A stretch of DNA of 5,700 nucleotides from Boseongicola sp. (lineage in GTDB: Bacteria > Pseudomonadota > Alphaproteobacteria > Rhodobacterales > Rhodobacteraceae). Below the pieces are notes generated by a model. The model was not told the DNA's origin. It worked only from the letters and a program-made list of their open reading frames with translations, and did no database searches. The DNA is taken from the NCBI GenBank assembly GCA_013042895.1, contig JABDPD010000109.1:1-5700 (forward strand), given 5' to 3'. This document shows positions 1-5,700 of this stretch, piece by piece (the first letter of the stretch is position 1; the number at the start of each line of letters is the position of its first letter). Position numbers and translations under genes: made by a program.

Positions 1-1
1 G

Positions 2-529
2 TCCTGGCGGCCCGACCTCTGGAGCACTCCGCTTCACCCGACCGGCCTGACAAATATCTCACCCGGAACACGGATCACCTCCGACACCGCCCTTTTTCAC
101 GATTGCGATCACCGCGAGATCACCTTCCGCCAGACCTGTCTGCCGGATGCCTCCGCCCACGGTTTTGAAACCAAGCTTGAGGTTCTGAGTTTCTCCGGCA
201 GCTACCTCAGCCTTGCGATTGACCTGCCAGAAGACGCAATCGACGGCCTCACACGCGACCACATCGTCGGGCTGGCGTTCACCCTGAACAGGTAAAGCCC
301 AGCTGAAGTCTACGCCCGCCTAAACCTGCAACACGGCCCCAACACGGACCATGTTGTCGCAAAGATTGACCCAAAGGCGCGTTCTGTCGAATTTGATCTC
401 GCCGCCACTCGCCTTGACGAAACTCGTCTCTCGCGAGGTTGGCTCGACATTATCTTCGAAGCCCCGGCAATGAACCGTATCACGCTCGGCGCCGTCTCTC
501 TCCACCGCCAACCAAGGGCAGATATCTGA
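2..529 (+). pseudogene. DUF6478-like protein, 5' end off the window, interrupted by an in-frame stop
   Basis: Reading from base 2 gives SWRPDLWSTPL and on through LFHDC, SYLSLAIDLP and GLAFTLNR, then TAA at 293-295. The same frame continues without a shift as AEVYARLNLQHGPNTD, VEFDL, GWLDIIFEAPAMNRI and a C-terminal RQPRADI before TGA at 527-529. Both halves match, from memory, the DUF6478 family of Rhodobacterales (function unknown, roughly 270 residues), and the stop replaces one residue without shifting the alignment. About 175 codons are visible, so roughly the first 90 residues would lie outside the window. The reading frame after the stop looks well kept, which suggests a recent nonsense mutation, a sequencing error or readthrough. 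The TAA is one base from CAA, GAA or AAA. If the stop is real, the product would lose about 77 C-terminal residues. No function can be assigned. Confidence 0.72.
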
Positions 530-903
530 TGGCCATGTCCGAGATCACCCTTACGCGCATGCGCCTTGCAGGCGGGGTCTGGGAAGGCCTTCTCGCAACA
601 GCCCAAGGTGTCAAACCTCGCCTTACCCTGCGCCACCGCGACGATCATATCGGCGAACCCGAAGTCACCGCCGCTACGCCTTCAGGCCAGTGGCTGGTCC
701 GCTTCCGCTTGCCGCTTGATCGGATCACCGACGGCGTCCAGACCTTCGTTGTCGAAAATGCTGAAACCGGCGACGCGCTGGCTCATGAGACCATCATCGC
801 TGGCGAAGCTCTCAACGAGGACCTCCACGCCGAAGTCGACCTCTTGAGAGCCGAACTTGATATGCTGAAACGCGCCTTCCGCCGCCACTGCGCCGAAACC
901 TGA
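529..903 (+). CDS. Conserved hypothetical protein with C-terminal coiled-coil-like helix (124 aa)
   Basis: The ATG at 529 overlaps the TGA of the DUF6478-like frame (TGATG), so translational coupling is likely. An AAGGG at 514-518 lies 10 bases upstream, which favours this start over the ATG at 535 and over the longer open frame from 439, which would run deep into the upstream gene. The N-terminal 75 residues look like a small beta-rich domain (SEITLTRMRLAGGVWEG, QWLVRFRLPLD, DGVQTFVVE). Residues 97-118 form an amphipathic leucine-rich helix (EVDLLRAELDMLKRAFRRH) that could be a coiled coil. There is no signal peptide or membrane segment, so it is probably cytoplasmic. Similar short proteins seem to occur in roseobacters, but I know no function. 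Its partner may be the DUF6478-like protein, inferred only from adjacency. Confidence 0.8.
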   Translation: MAMSEITLTRMRLAGGVWEGLLATAQGVKPRLTLRHRDDHIGEPEVTAATPSGQWLVRFRLPLDRITDGVQTFVVENAETGDALAHETIIAGEALNEDLHAEVDLLRAELDMLKRAFRRHCAET

Positions 904-937
904 GGCACCTCACCCTTTTCAAATACCAATCGCGTTA

Positions 938-949
938 CGCGCTAGCGCG
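938..949. repeat. 12-bp perfect palindrome between convergent genes
   Basis: CGCGCTAGCGCG reads the same on both strands and sits in the 60-bp gap between the tail-to-tail 124-aa gene and the sulfatase gene. An overlapping alternative stem, CGCG-TTA-CGCG, spans 931-941. Neither is followed by a T-run on either strand, so this is not a standard intrinsic terminator. It could still be a weak bidirectional 3'-end structure or a protein-binding site. Confidence 0.35.
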
Positions 950-963
950 GCGCATAAAGAGAA

Positions 964-2472
964 TTATTCCCCACGCGGAAACCGCTGACTCTCTTCCAGC
1001 ACGTTCAAATCCATATGATTGCGCATGTACCGCTCAGACGCTTTCCTCAGCGGCTGGAAATCCCAAGGATAATACCCGCCCTTGCGAAGCGCATCATAGA
1101 CAACCAAGCGTCGTGCCTGACTGGCCCGAACTTCGCGATCAAACTGCTCCAAATCCCAGAGTGCATCGGCTTCGGTCCGAAACCGCTCCAACACATCCGC
1201 AAAGCCAGGATCTCCTGCCAGATTCACCCTCTCATGTGGGTCGGCCGAAAGGTGAAATAACTGTTCAGGATCAACAGGACAGCGTACATACTTAAAGTCA
1301 CCTTCCCGAAGAGCCACAATAGGTGCAATCGTCGCTTCTGCAGCATACTCAATCGGCACCGGACCGCTACGCGCCGCTCCTCGCGCGATAGGCAACAAGC
1401 TCTCCCCATCGGTCCAGTCCACGATTCCGGCAAGATCCACGCCCGCCAAGTCCGCGAGCGTCGGCCCCACATCCAACGTCGACACCGGCGCCTCAACCAA
1501 CCCCGGTTCCAAACCGGCTATGGAGACCATCAACGGCACACGGGATGAACCCTCAAACATACTCATCTTGAACCAAAGACCGCGCTCGCCCAGCATGTCA
1601 CCGTGATCCGAAACAAAAATTAAAACTGCCTCTTGGCGAGTGTCACTTAGCACCTTCAAAATCGACCCGATTTTGGCATCCAGATACGAGATATTCGCAA
1701 AATACCCACGCCGTGCCCGCCGGACGTTTTCTTCCGTAATGTCGAAGTTGCGCCAGTCGTTCGCATCGAAAATCCGCTGTGAATGAGGGTCGTGATCCTC
1801 ATAGTCCAACGCCGCCACCTCAGGCAGCAGATGCTCGCAATCTTCGTACAAGTCCCAATACTTCCGCCGCGCCACATATGGATCATGCGGATGGGTAAAA
1901 CTCACCGTCAGACACCAAGGCCGCGCGTCACCGCCCCTCGCCAGATCGTAAAGCTTGGCTTCCGCCAAATGCGCGACTTCGTCGTCATACTCCATCTGGT
2001 TGGTAATCTCGGCGACCCCCGCCCCCGTCACAGAACCCATATTGTGATACCACCAGTCAATCCGCTCACCTGGCTTTCGATAATCCGGAGTCCACCCAAA
2101 ATCTGCAGGATAGATATCCGTTGTGAGCCGCTCTTCAAAACCATGCAACTGATCGGGGCCCACAAAATGCATCTTCCCAGAAAGCGTGGTGCTGTAGCCT
2201 GCTCCGCGTAAATGATGCGCGAATGTCGGAATATCAGCTCGGAACTCGGCTGCATTGTCGTAAATGCCCGTCTCCGAAGGCAGCATAGACGACATAAACC
2301 CACCTCTCCCCGGCGCACAAAGTGGCGAGGCTGTATAAGTGTTGGCAAATCGCACGGAACGGGCAGCCAGCGCTTTCAAATTCGGCGCATGCAAAAACTC
2401 GGCAGGCCCGTCCGGAAAGAATGTCCCCGCCAGTTGATCGACCATCACGATCAGAATGTTTGGTTGCGCCAT
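964..2472 (-). CDS. betC: Choline-sulfatase (EC 3.1.6.6)
   Basis: This 502-residue type I sulfatase would hydrolyse choline-O-sulfate to choline and sulfate in the cytoplasm; no signal peptide is seen. The N-terminal NILIVMVDQL carries metal ligand D12. The formylglycine cysteine is C52 in SPLCAPGR, with R56 in the motif. K100 and H102 lie in LSGKMHFVGPDQLHGFEER, HPHD is at 194-197, D289-H290 are in SDHGDMLGERGLW, and K302 follows. The stretches DIYPADFGWTPDYRKPGER and WWYHNMGSVTGAGVAEI, with the C-terminal tail (about 450-502, including GGYYPWDFQPL), are typical of BetC and separate it from other sulfatases. Length is close to the roughly 510 of Sinorhizobium BetC. GAGGAG lies 8 bases before the ATG, supporting the start. 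Oddities: the motif reads CAPGRGG where I expect CAPAR followed by A/S, and no betI, betA or betB is beside it in the window. Confidence 0.95.
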   Translation of the reverse strand: MAQPNILIVMVDQLAGTFFPDGPAEFLHAPNLKALAARSVRFANTYTASPLCAPGRGGFMSSMLPSETGIYDNAAEFRADIPTFAHHLRGAGYSTTLSGKMHFVGPDQLHGFEERLTTDIYPADFGWTPDYRKPGERIDWWYHNMGSVTGAGVAEITNQMEYDDEVAHLAEAKLYDLARGGDARPWCLTVSFTHPHDPYVARRKYWDLYEDCEHLLPEVAALDYEDHDPHSQRIFDANDWRNFDITEENVRRARRGYFANISYLDAKIGSILKVLSDTRQEAVLIFVSDHGDMLGERGLWFKMSMFEGSSRVPLMVSIAGLEPGLVEAPVSTLDVGPTLADLAGVDLAGIVDWTDGESLLPIARGAARSGPVPIEYAAEATIAPIVALREGDFKYVRCPVDPEQLFHLSADPHERVNLAGDPGFADVLERFRTEADALWDLEQFDREVRASQARRLVVYDALRKGGYYPWDFQPLRKASERYMRNHMDLNVLEESQRFPRGE

Positions 2473-2480
2473 GTCAGATA

Positions 2481-2501
2481 CTCCTCACCGCATGCGCGGT
2501 G
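2481..2501 (-). promoter_or_regulatory. betC ribosome binding site with abutting hairpin
   Basis: On the transcribed strand a stem CACCGC/GCGGTG with a four-base loop (2486-2501) runs directly into the Shine-Dalgarno sequence GAGGAG (2481-2486), which is 8 bases before the betC ATG. The last stem base is the first G of the SD. Such a stem could affect ribosome access, or be incidental in GC-rich DNA. A second small stem, GGGAT/ATCCC, lies at 2519-2534. No known riboswitch class is recognised. Confidence 0.4.
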
Positions 2502-2549
2502 ACAGCATCCTATTGGGGGGGATCGGTCAATCCCGAAATGCCGCTGATC

Positions 2550-3191
2550 TTACAGACGACGCACCTTTGGCAACGCCTGCTTCTCGCCCTCGCCAGACTC
2601 TGCCTCATCGGCGGCAGTCGCCTCACTCTGAGGTAAAACCACGAAATAGTTGCCCCTAAAATAGATCGACCCGGGTTCGGAATAGGTCACAATGTCTTCG
2701 GTCCATTCTTCCGAAAACAACAGATTGAACGCAGACGGCATCGAATGAACCATATTGTGCATCGTGCCAATCATGATCGCGATGCCCACAACCAAAGCGG
2801 CCTTCACCGGATTATCGCTCAACCCATCGAGACTAAACATACTGCCCCGCTCCGCCCGGTTCGCATCCCGCATCGACAGTCCAACAGCTGCATAGATCAT
2901 CACACCAGCTACTGCTGCAATGCCCGCATCAATCATCATCGTAATATCAGGAGCGTCCCCTGCCAGCGTCCCGCCAAGCAAGTGAAAACGCACAAAACGG
3001 GCAAAAAACACTGCAAACATTCCAAGAAACGCCATACCGACCAAGGTCGCCGGATAGCGGATATTCGCCTTCCAATCGGGCAAGACATCCACTTTCGGAC
3101 GCGCCGCCTCAATCGGAGCACGCCGCTCTTGCATACGGTTCAATCGGTCCTGAAATCCGCTGTCCGGAGTACCTGATCCTGGTCCGCTCAT
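2550..3191 (-). CDS. Uncharacterised three-helix membrane protein (213 aa)
   Basis: I do not recognise a named family; it resembles conserved hypothetical membrane proteins of roseobacters only from memory. The first 45 residues are polar and basic (FQDRLNRMQERRAPIEAARPK), followed by three hydrophobic segments at about 47-66, 84-106 and 130-152. The third carries a histidine pair in GTMHNMVHSMP (H145, H149), spaced i/i+4 as in metal- or haem-binding helices. Conserved-looking stretches are RFHLLGGTLAGD after helix 1 and EEWTEDIVTYSEPGSIYFRGN after helix 3. The tail (about 189-204) is acidic and low in complexity. It is probably an inner-membrane protein. A start at 3191 is supported by AAGGG about 9 bases upstream. 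It lies 77 bp before betC on the same strand, so shared expression is possible but not shown. No function is proposed. Confidence 0.85.
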   Translation of the reverse strand: MSGPGSGTPDSGFQDRLNRMQERRAPIEAARPKVDVLPDWKANIRYPATLVGMAFLGMFAVFFARFVRFHLLGGTLAGDAPDITMMIDAGIAAVAGVMIYAAVGLSMRDANRAERGSMFSLDGLSDNPVKAALVVGIAIMIGTMHNMVHSMPSAFNLLFSEEWTEDIVTYSEPGSIYFRGNYFVVLPQSEATAADEAESGEGEKQALPKVRRL

Positions 3192-3294
3192 ATCAAATCG
3201 CCCTTAGAAAGCTCTGGTCAGCCCCTCAGTGGCCTTCGAAAATGGCAAAAAGATGGGCAAAGCTAGGTTTCCCCGCGCCTCGGCGACGCCTTGC

Positions 3295-4200
3295 CTAAAC
3301 CACAGCGCGCTCAGCGCGCCGCTTCAGCATCGTCTCGCGGATGGTGATAAAAGTCACCGAACTCATAATGATCAAACCGCCAAGGATCACCCAGCCATCG
3401 ACTGGCTCACCAAAGACCCAAAGCCCCAAGAGCGTCGCCCAGACCAGCTGCAAATAGCTGACAGGCTGCGTCACCGTCACCGGAGCTGCCGCAAATGCCA
3501 GTGTCATCGTGTAGTGCCCTGCCGTCGCCAGTATGGCGACCAAAGCCATCCAGCCAATCTCGGCCATCGTCGGTGTCTGCCAAACTGCGATTGCAAATGG
3601 CGCCAGCCCGATCGTGCAGAATATCGACAGCATCCCGACGATAACCGCAGGCGAAATCTTCCCCGTAAACTGCTTTGCCATCAAATAGCTTATCGCAAAC
3701 AGAACGGCTGTCCCCAGCATCGCAAAATGACCCTGATTTAACTCACGAAACCCGGGCCGCAGAATGATCAGCGCGCCCACAAAGGCCAGCCCAATCGCCA
3801 GTATCCGCCGGATCGCCAGCCGTTCGCCAAGAAACAACGCCGCGCCAAAAGTGATATAAATCGGTGCCATGTAATTCATTGCTGTCACCTCGGCCACAGT
3901 GATCCGTGTCATTGCAAAAAACCAAAGGATCACCCCGATCGAATGCGCCAAACCCCGCCAGCCAAACATGATCACCTGATGCCGCGTCAGATTTGCGGCG
4001 CGGATTGGTTTGATCAGCGGCGCCAGAAATGCTAGCCCGATCACATAGCGCAAAAAGGCCGACTGCGCCGCAGGCAAATCCTGCGCACCATGTTTCACGG
4101 TCGCTGTCACTCCGACGAAAAACAGCCCCGTCACAAGCATCCATAAGATGCCCACGCCGGGTCGGTTCGCTGTTGGTAAAGGAGGGACGTCCATCCCCAC
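3295..4200 (-). CDS. EamA/DMT-superfamily permease
   Basis: A 301-residue inner-membrane protein with about ten hydrophobic helices in two EamA-type repeats, roughly residues 16-148 and 157-290. Family-like stretches include FLRYVIGLAFLAP, GWRGLAHSIGVILWFFAM, and MNYMAPIYITFGAALFLGERL closing the first half. The matching LQLVWATLLGLWVFGEPVDG is in the second half, followed by a short basic C-terminus (ETMLKRRAER). DMT permeases export or import metabolites such as amino acids and nucleotides; the substrate cannot be read from sequence. The annotated start is GTG with AGAGG 8 bases before it. An ATG two codons later (4194) with AAGG 5 bases before it is an equally good choice (299 aa). It begins 25 bp after the LysE-type exporter ends, so the two are likely co-transcribed. 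No clear terminator follows in the 103-bp gap to the next gene. Confidence 0.92.
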   Translation of the reverse strand: MGMDVPPLPTANRPGVGILWMLVTGLFFVGVTATVKHGAQDLPAAQSAFLRYVIGLAFLAPLIKPIRAANLTRHQVIMFGWRGLAHSIGVILWFFAMTRITVAEVTAMNYMAPIYITFGAALFLGERLAIRRILAIGLAFVGALIILRPGFRELNQGHFAMLGTAVLFAISYLMAKQFTGKISPAVIVGMLSIFCTIGLAPFAIAVWQTPTMAEIGWMALVAILATAGHYTMTLAFAAAPVTVTQPVSYLQLVWATLLGLWVFGEPVDGWVILGGLIIMSSVTFITIRETMLKRRAERAVV

Positions 4201-4225
4201 CTTATGCGCCTCTCAGTTCACTCTC

Positions 4226-4825
4226 TCAAGGCATGATCAGATATGCCGCCAACACCCACATCAAAATCCCGACGCTCAAATCCAATAGCCGCCATGCACC
4301 AGGGCGCGCAAAAACCGGCTGTAACGCTCGCGCACCGTAGCCAAGACTTGTGAAGAAGAGCGTCGATGCAACAACCGCCCCCGCCCCAAAGACCCATCGC
4401 GCCTCGCCAAACTGCGCGGCAACCGAGCCCAAAAGCACAACCGTATCCAGATAAACATGAGGGTTTAGCCATGTCAGCGCCAAGACGGTCGCAACCACCC
4501 CATTTGCCCCTTGCGCGCCAGTCTTGCCTGCCTCAAGCGCTTCATGCGTACTTGCGGCCCGCCAAAACGCGAGCGCCCCATAGGCCAGCAAGAACGCAGC
4601 CCCGCCCCAGCGCAGCACCAATTCAAAGACCGGTGCCGCCTCGCTCAGAGCCCCAAAGCCCGCAACCCCCGCAAGGATCAAAGTCGCGTCCGAAATCACG
4701 CAGACCAGCACCACGACCCCCACATGCTCGCCACGAATACCCTGACGCAGTACAAAGGCGTTTTGCGCGCCAATCGCCAAAATCAGTGAAAAACCCAATC
4801 CGAAGCCCGAAAAAAACGCTGTCAT
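4226..4825 (-). CDS. LysE/ArgO-type basic amino-acid exporter
   Basis: A 199-residue inner-membrane protein of the LysE/ArgO family, which exports lysine and/or arginine and protects against excess basic amino acids or their analogues such as canavanine. The signature AIGAQNAFVLRQGIRGEH is at residues 17-34, the conserved aspartate D46 sits in the second helix (CVISDATLILAG), and TWLNPHVYLDTVVLLG at 118-133 is highly typical. About six hydrophobic segments are visible and the length matches the family (about 200-230). GAAGAG shortly before the ATG acts as a weak ribosome site. The gene is divergent from an ArgP-like regulator, the classic arrangement for this exporter, so arginine/lysine-dependent activation is expected. 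The exact substrate (lysine, arginine or both) cannot be decided; argO would be a reasonable symbol but is not certain. Confidence 0.94.
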   Translation of the reverse strand: MTAFFSGFGLGFSLILAIGAQNAFVLRQGIRGEHVGVVVLVCVISDATLILAGVAGFGALSEAAPVFELVLRWGGAAFLLAYGALAFWRAASTHEALEAGKTGAQGANGVVATVLALTWLNPHVYLDTVVLLGSVAAQFGEARWVFGAGAVVASTLFFTSLGYGARALQPVFARPGAWRLLDLSVGILMWVLAAYLIMP

Positions 4826-4917
4826 TGCTCTTCATCCACCGATTGTCTTCAACGCCATTGACCACGCACTCAAGCATCATGCAAATTAAAGAAAGTCATA
4901 TCACATAAGAAAAACTA
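4826..4917. promoter_or_regulatory. Divergent control region between exporter and ArgP-like regulator
   Basis: These 92 bp separate the start codons of the lysE-like and LysR-type genes and must hold both promoters. The half next to the regulator (about 4880-4917) is clearly richer in A/T than its surroundings. A dyad TTGA-N8-TCAA lies at 4858-4873, and a short GCAT-C-ATGC stem at 4874-4882. The TTGA dyad is a candidate ArgP-like site but does not fit the classical T-N11-A spacing. TTGACC at 4858 could also be a -35 element for the regulator gene, though no good -10 box sits at 17 bases. Individual elements are therefore uncertain; the regulatory role of the region is inferred from gene layout. 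Confidence 0.45.
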
Positions 4918-5700
4918 ATGTTTGAACACCCTCAACTGGCCGCCCTCTCCGCAATCCTGCGCACCGGAAGCTTTGAAGCCGCAGCCGATCAACTCGCCGT
5001 CACGCAGTCGGCCATCTCCCAACGTATCCGCGCACTGGAAGACCGTATTGGCGCACCTGTCCTGAAACGGACTACTCCCGTTGAGGCCACGCACACCGGC
5101 AAACGCCTCGCTGCACACGCCGATGCTCTCGCCCGTCTTGAAGCAGACCTTTCAAACGATCTCGGGCATGACCACACTCTCGACCTCAGCCTCGCGGTCA
5201 ACGCCGACAGCATCGACACATGGTTCCTCCCGGCGCTTCAAGACCTTCCCAACCTGCGATTTCAAATCCGCATCGAAGATCAGGACCATTCCGCCGACCT
5301 CATGCGCCGCGGAGAGGTGGCCGCCGCCGTCACTACCCGGAAAGAGCCTGTGCAAGGTGCAGATGCCACGCCTCTCGGCGCACTGCGTTATCTGGCAACC
5401 GCCAGCCCTGAATTTGTGCAAACTCACTTCAAAGGCGGTATCACCGCAAATAGCCTCGCCCGCGCACCCGCCCTTGTGTTCAATGAAAAGGACACGCTTC
5501 AATCCACATGGGCCCAGCGCGCCGTCGGCAAGAAGATCCCGCTCACCACAAACTTTCTGCCCTCAACCCGAGGCTTCGTCGAAGCAGCCACTCTCGGGAT
5601 CGGCTGGGGCCTGAACCCCGACCCTCTGGTGCGTGATGCCATCGCGCGCGGCGACCCTGTCCCACTCCACCCCGATCTCGCCCATGACACACCGCTCTTC
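4918..5700 (+). CDS. argP: ArgP-type LysR-family transcriptional regulator (3' end off the window)
   Basis: The frame from ATG 4918 is open to the window end, giving 261 residues of an expected 295 or so; only the last 35 are missing. The N-terminal winged helix-turn-helix spans about residues 4-62, with SFEAAADQLAVTQSAISQRI at 18-37 as the HTH and recognition helix. The effector domain has the ArgP-like SLAVNADSIDTWFLPAL (91-107), MRRGEVAAAV (129-138), LGALRYLATASPEF (153-166) and FVEAATLGIGWGLNP (220-234), which line up with E. coli ArgP. ArgP binds lysine or arginine and controls the divergent exporter argO, which matches the exporter on the opposite strand here. The start is supported by homology from residue 3 on; the ribosome site upstream (AAGAAAAA) is poor, suggesting low expression, as is common for such regulators. 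Confidence 0.93.
   Translation, partial: MFEHPQLAALSAILRTGSFEAAADQLAVTQSAISQRIRALEDRIGAPVLKRTTPVEATHTGKRLAAHADALARLEADLSNDLGHDHTLDLSLAVNADSIDTWFLPALQDLPNLRFQIRIEDQDHSADLMRRGEVAAAVTTRKEPVQGADATPLGALRYLATASPEFVQTHFKGGITANSLARAPALVFNEKDTLQSTWAQRAVGKKIPLTTNFLPSTRGFVEAATLGIGWGLNPDPLVRDAIARGDPVPLHPDLAHDTPLF

Noticed and set aside
439..528. N-terminal extension of the 124-aa gene from the ATG at 439
   Set aside because: It would overlap the end of the DUF6478-like frame by 91 bp. The extension is a basic, proline-rich stretch typical of an out-of-frame reading, and the ATG at 529 has the stop overlap and an SD-like sequence.
1783..2211. 142-aa open frame on the + strand inside betC
   Set aside because: It is antisense to the catalytic part of a strongly supported sulfatase, and its composition (rich in R, H, Q, P) is that of a shadow frame.
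2505..2530. TTGACC on the - strand (2525-2530) as a -35 box for betC
   Set aside because: At 17 bases the next hexamer is GCTGTC, which is no -10 box; TAGGAT is only 11 bases away. The match is too weak to call a promoter.
3192..3294. Terminator after the permease gene in the 103-bp gap
   Set aside because: Only 4-bp GC stems (such as CGCC-TC-GGCG) without a T-run on the transcribed strand; no convincing terminator or promoter found.
3229..3741. 170-aa + strand frame over the end of the permease gene
   Set aside because: Its sequence is rich in H, R and Q without any domain, and most of it is antisense to the EamA gene.
4366..4908. 180-aa + strand frame opposite the exporter
   Set aside because: It is proline/arginine/serine-rich noise antisense to the well-supported LysE-type gene and runs into the control region.
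5081..5614. 177-aa + strand frame and the 116-aa - strand frame (5152-5502) over the regulator
   Set aside because: Both overlap the ArgP-like frame, which has clear family motifs throughout; neither alternative shows a domain.
1..5700. Mobile elements, CRISPR arrays, tRNA genes, or a defence or toxin-antitoxin system
   Set aside because: No transposase, integrase, spaced direct repeats, tRNA-like fold or recognised defence proteins were seen; all sizeable open regions are explained by metabolic, transport or regulatory genes.

Overview
The window looks like an ordinary chromosomal stretch from a marine alphaproteobacterium of the Roseobacter/Rhodobacteraceae group. The evidence is protein resemblance, judged from memory and not by a search: a DUF6478-like protein, a choline-sulfatase, an ArgP-type LysR regulator next to a LysE/ArgO exporter, and small conserved proteins of the kind seen in roseobacters. 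Codon use is GC-rich. I see no RNA genes, insertion sequences, CRISPR arrays or phage genes.

Left part (1-903, + strand): the 3' two thirds of a DUF6478-like gene whose 5' end lies outside the window. It is interrupted by an in-frame TAA at 293-295, while family-like sequence continues in the same frame to a TGA at 527-529. A 124-residue unknown protein with a C-terminal helix follows, its ATG overlapping that TGA.

Middle part (964-4825, - strand): four genes in one direction. In transcription order they are a LysE/ArgO amino-acid exporter, an EamA/DMT-family permease (25 bp later), an uncharacterised three-helix membrane protein (103 bp later) and a choline-sulfatase, betC (77 bp later). 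The exporter and permease are probably co-transcribed; the wider gaps leave it open whether the last two belong to the same unit. The sulfatase meets the unknown + strand gene tail to tail across 60 bp containing a perfect 12-bp palindrome.

Right part (4918-5700, + strand): an ArgP-like LysR regulator, divergent from the exporter across a 92-bp A/T-richer control region and cut by the window edge. By analogy with E. coli ArgP-ArgO, it most likely senses basic amino acids and activates the exporter. The sulfatase would release choline and sulfate from choline-O-sulfate, feeding glycine-betaine synthesis or sulfur supply; no other bet gene is in view.

I do not see an undescribed multi-gene system. 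The points most worth a second look are the in-frame stop in the DUF6478-like gene, the atypical residues around the sulfatase's formylglycine cysteine, and the unknown membrane protein beside betC.
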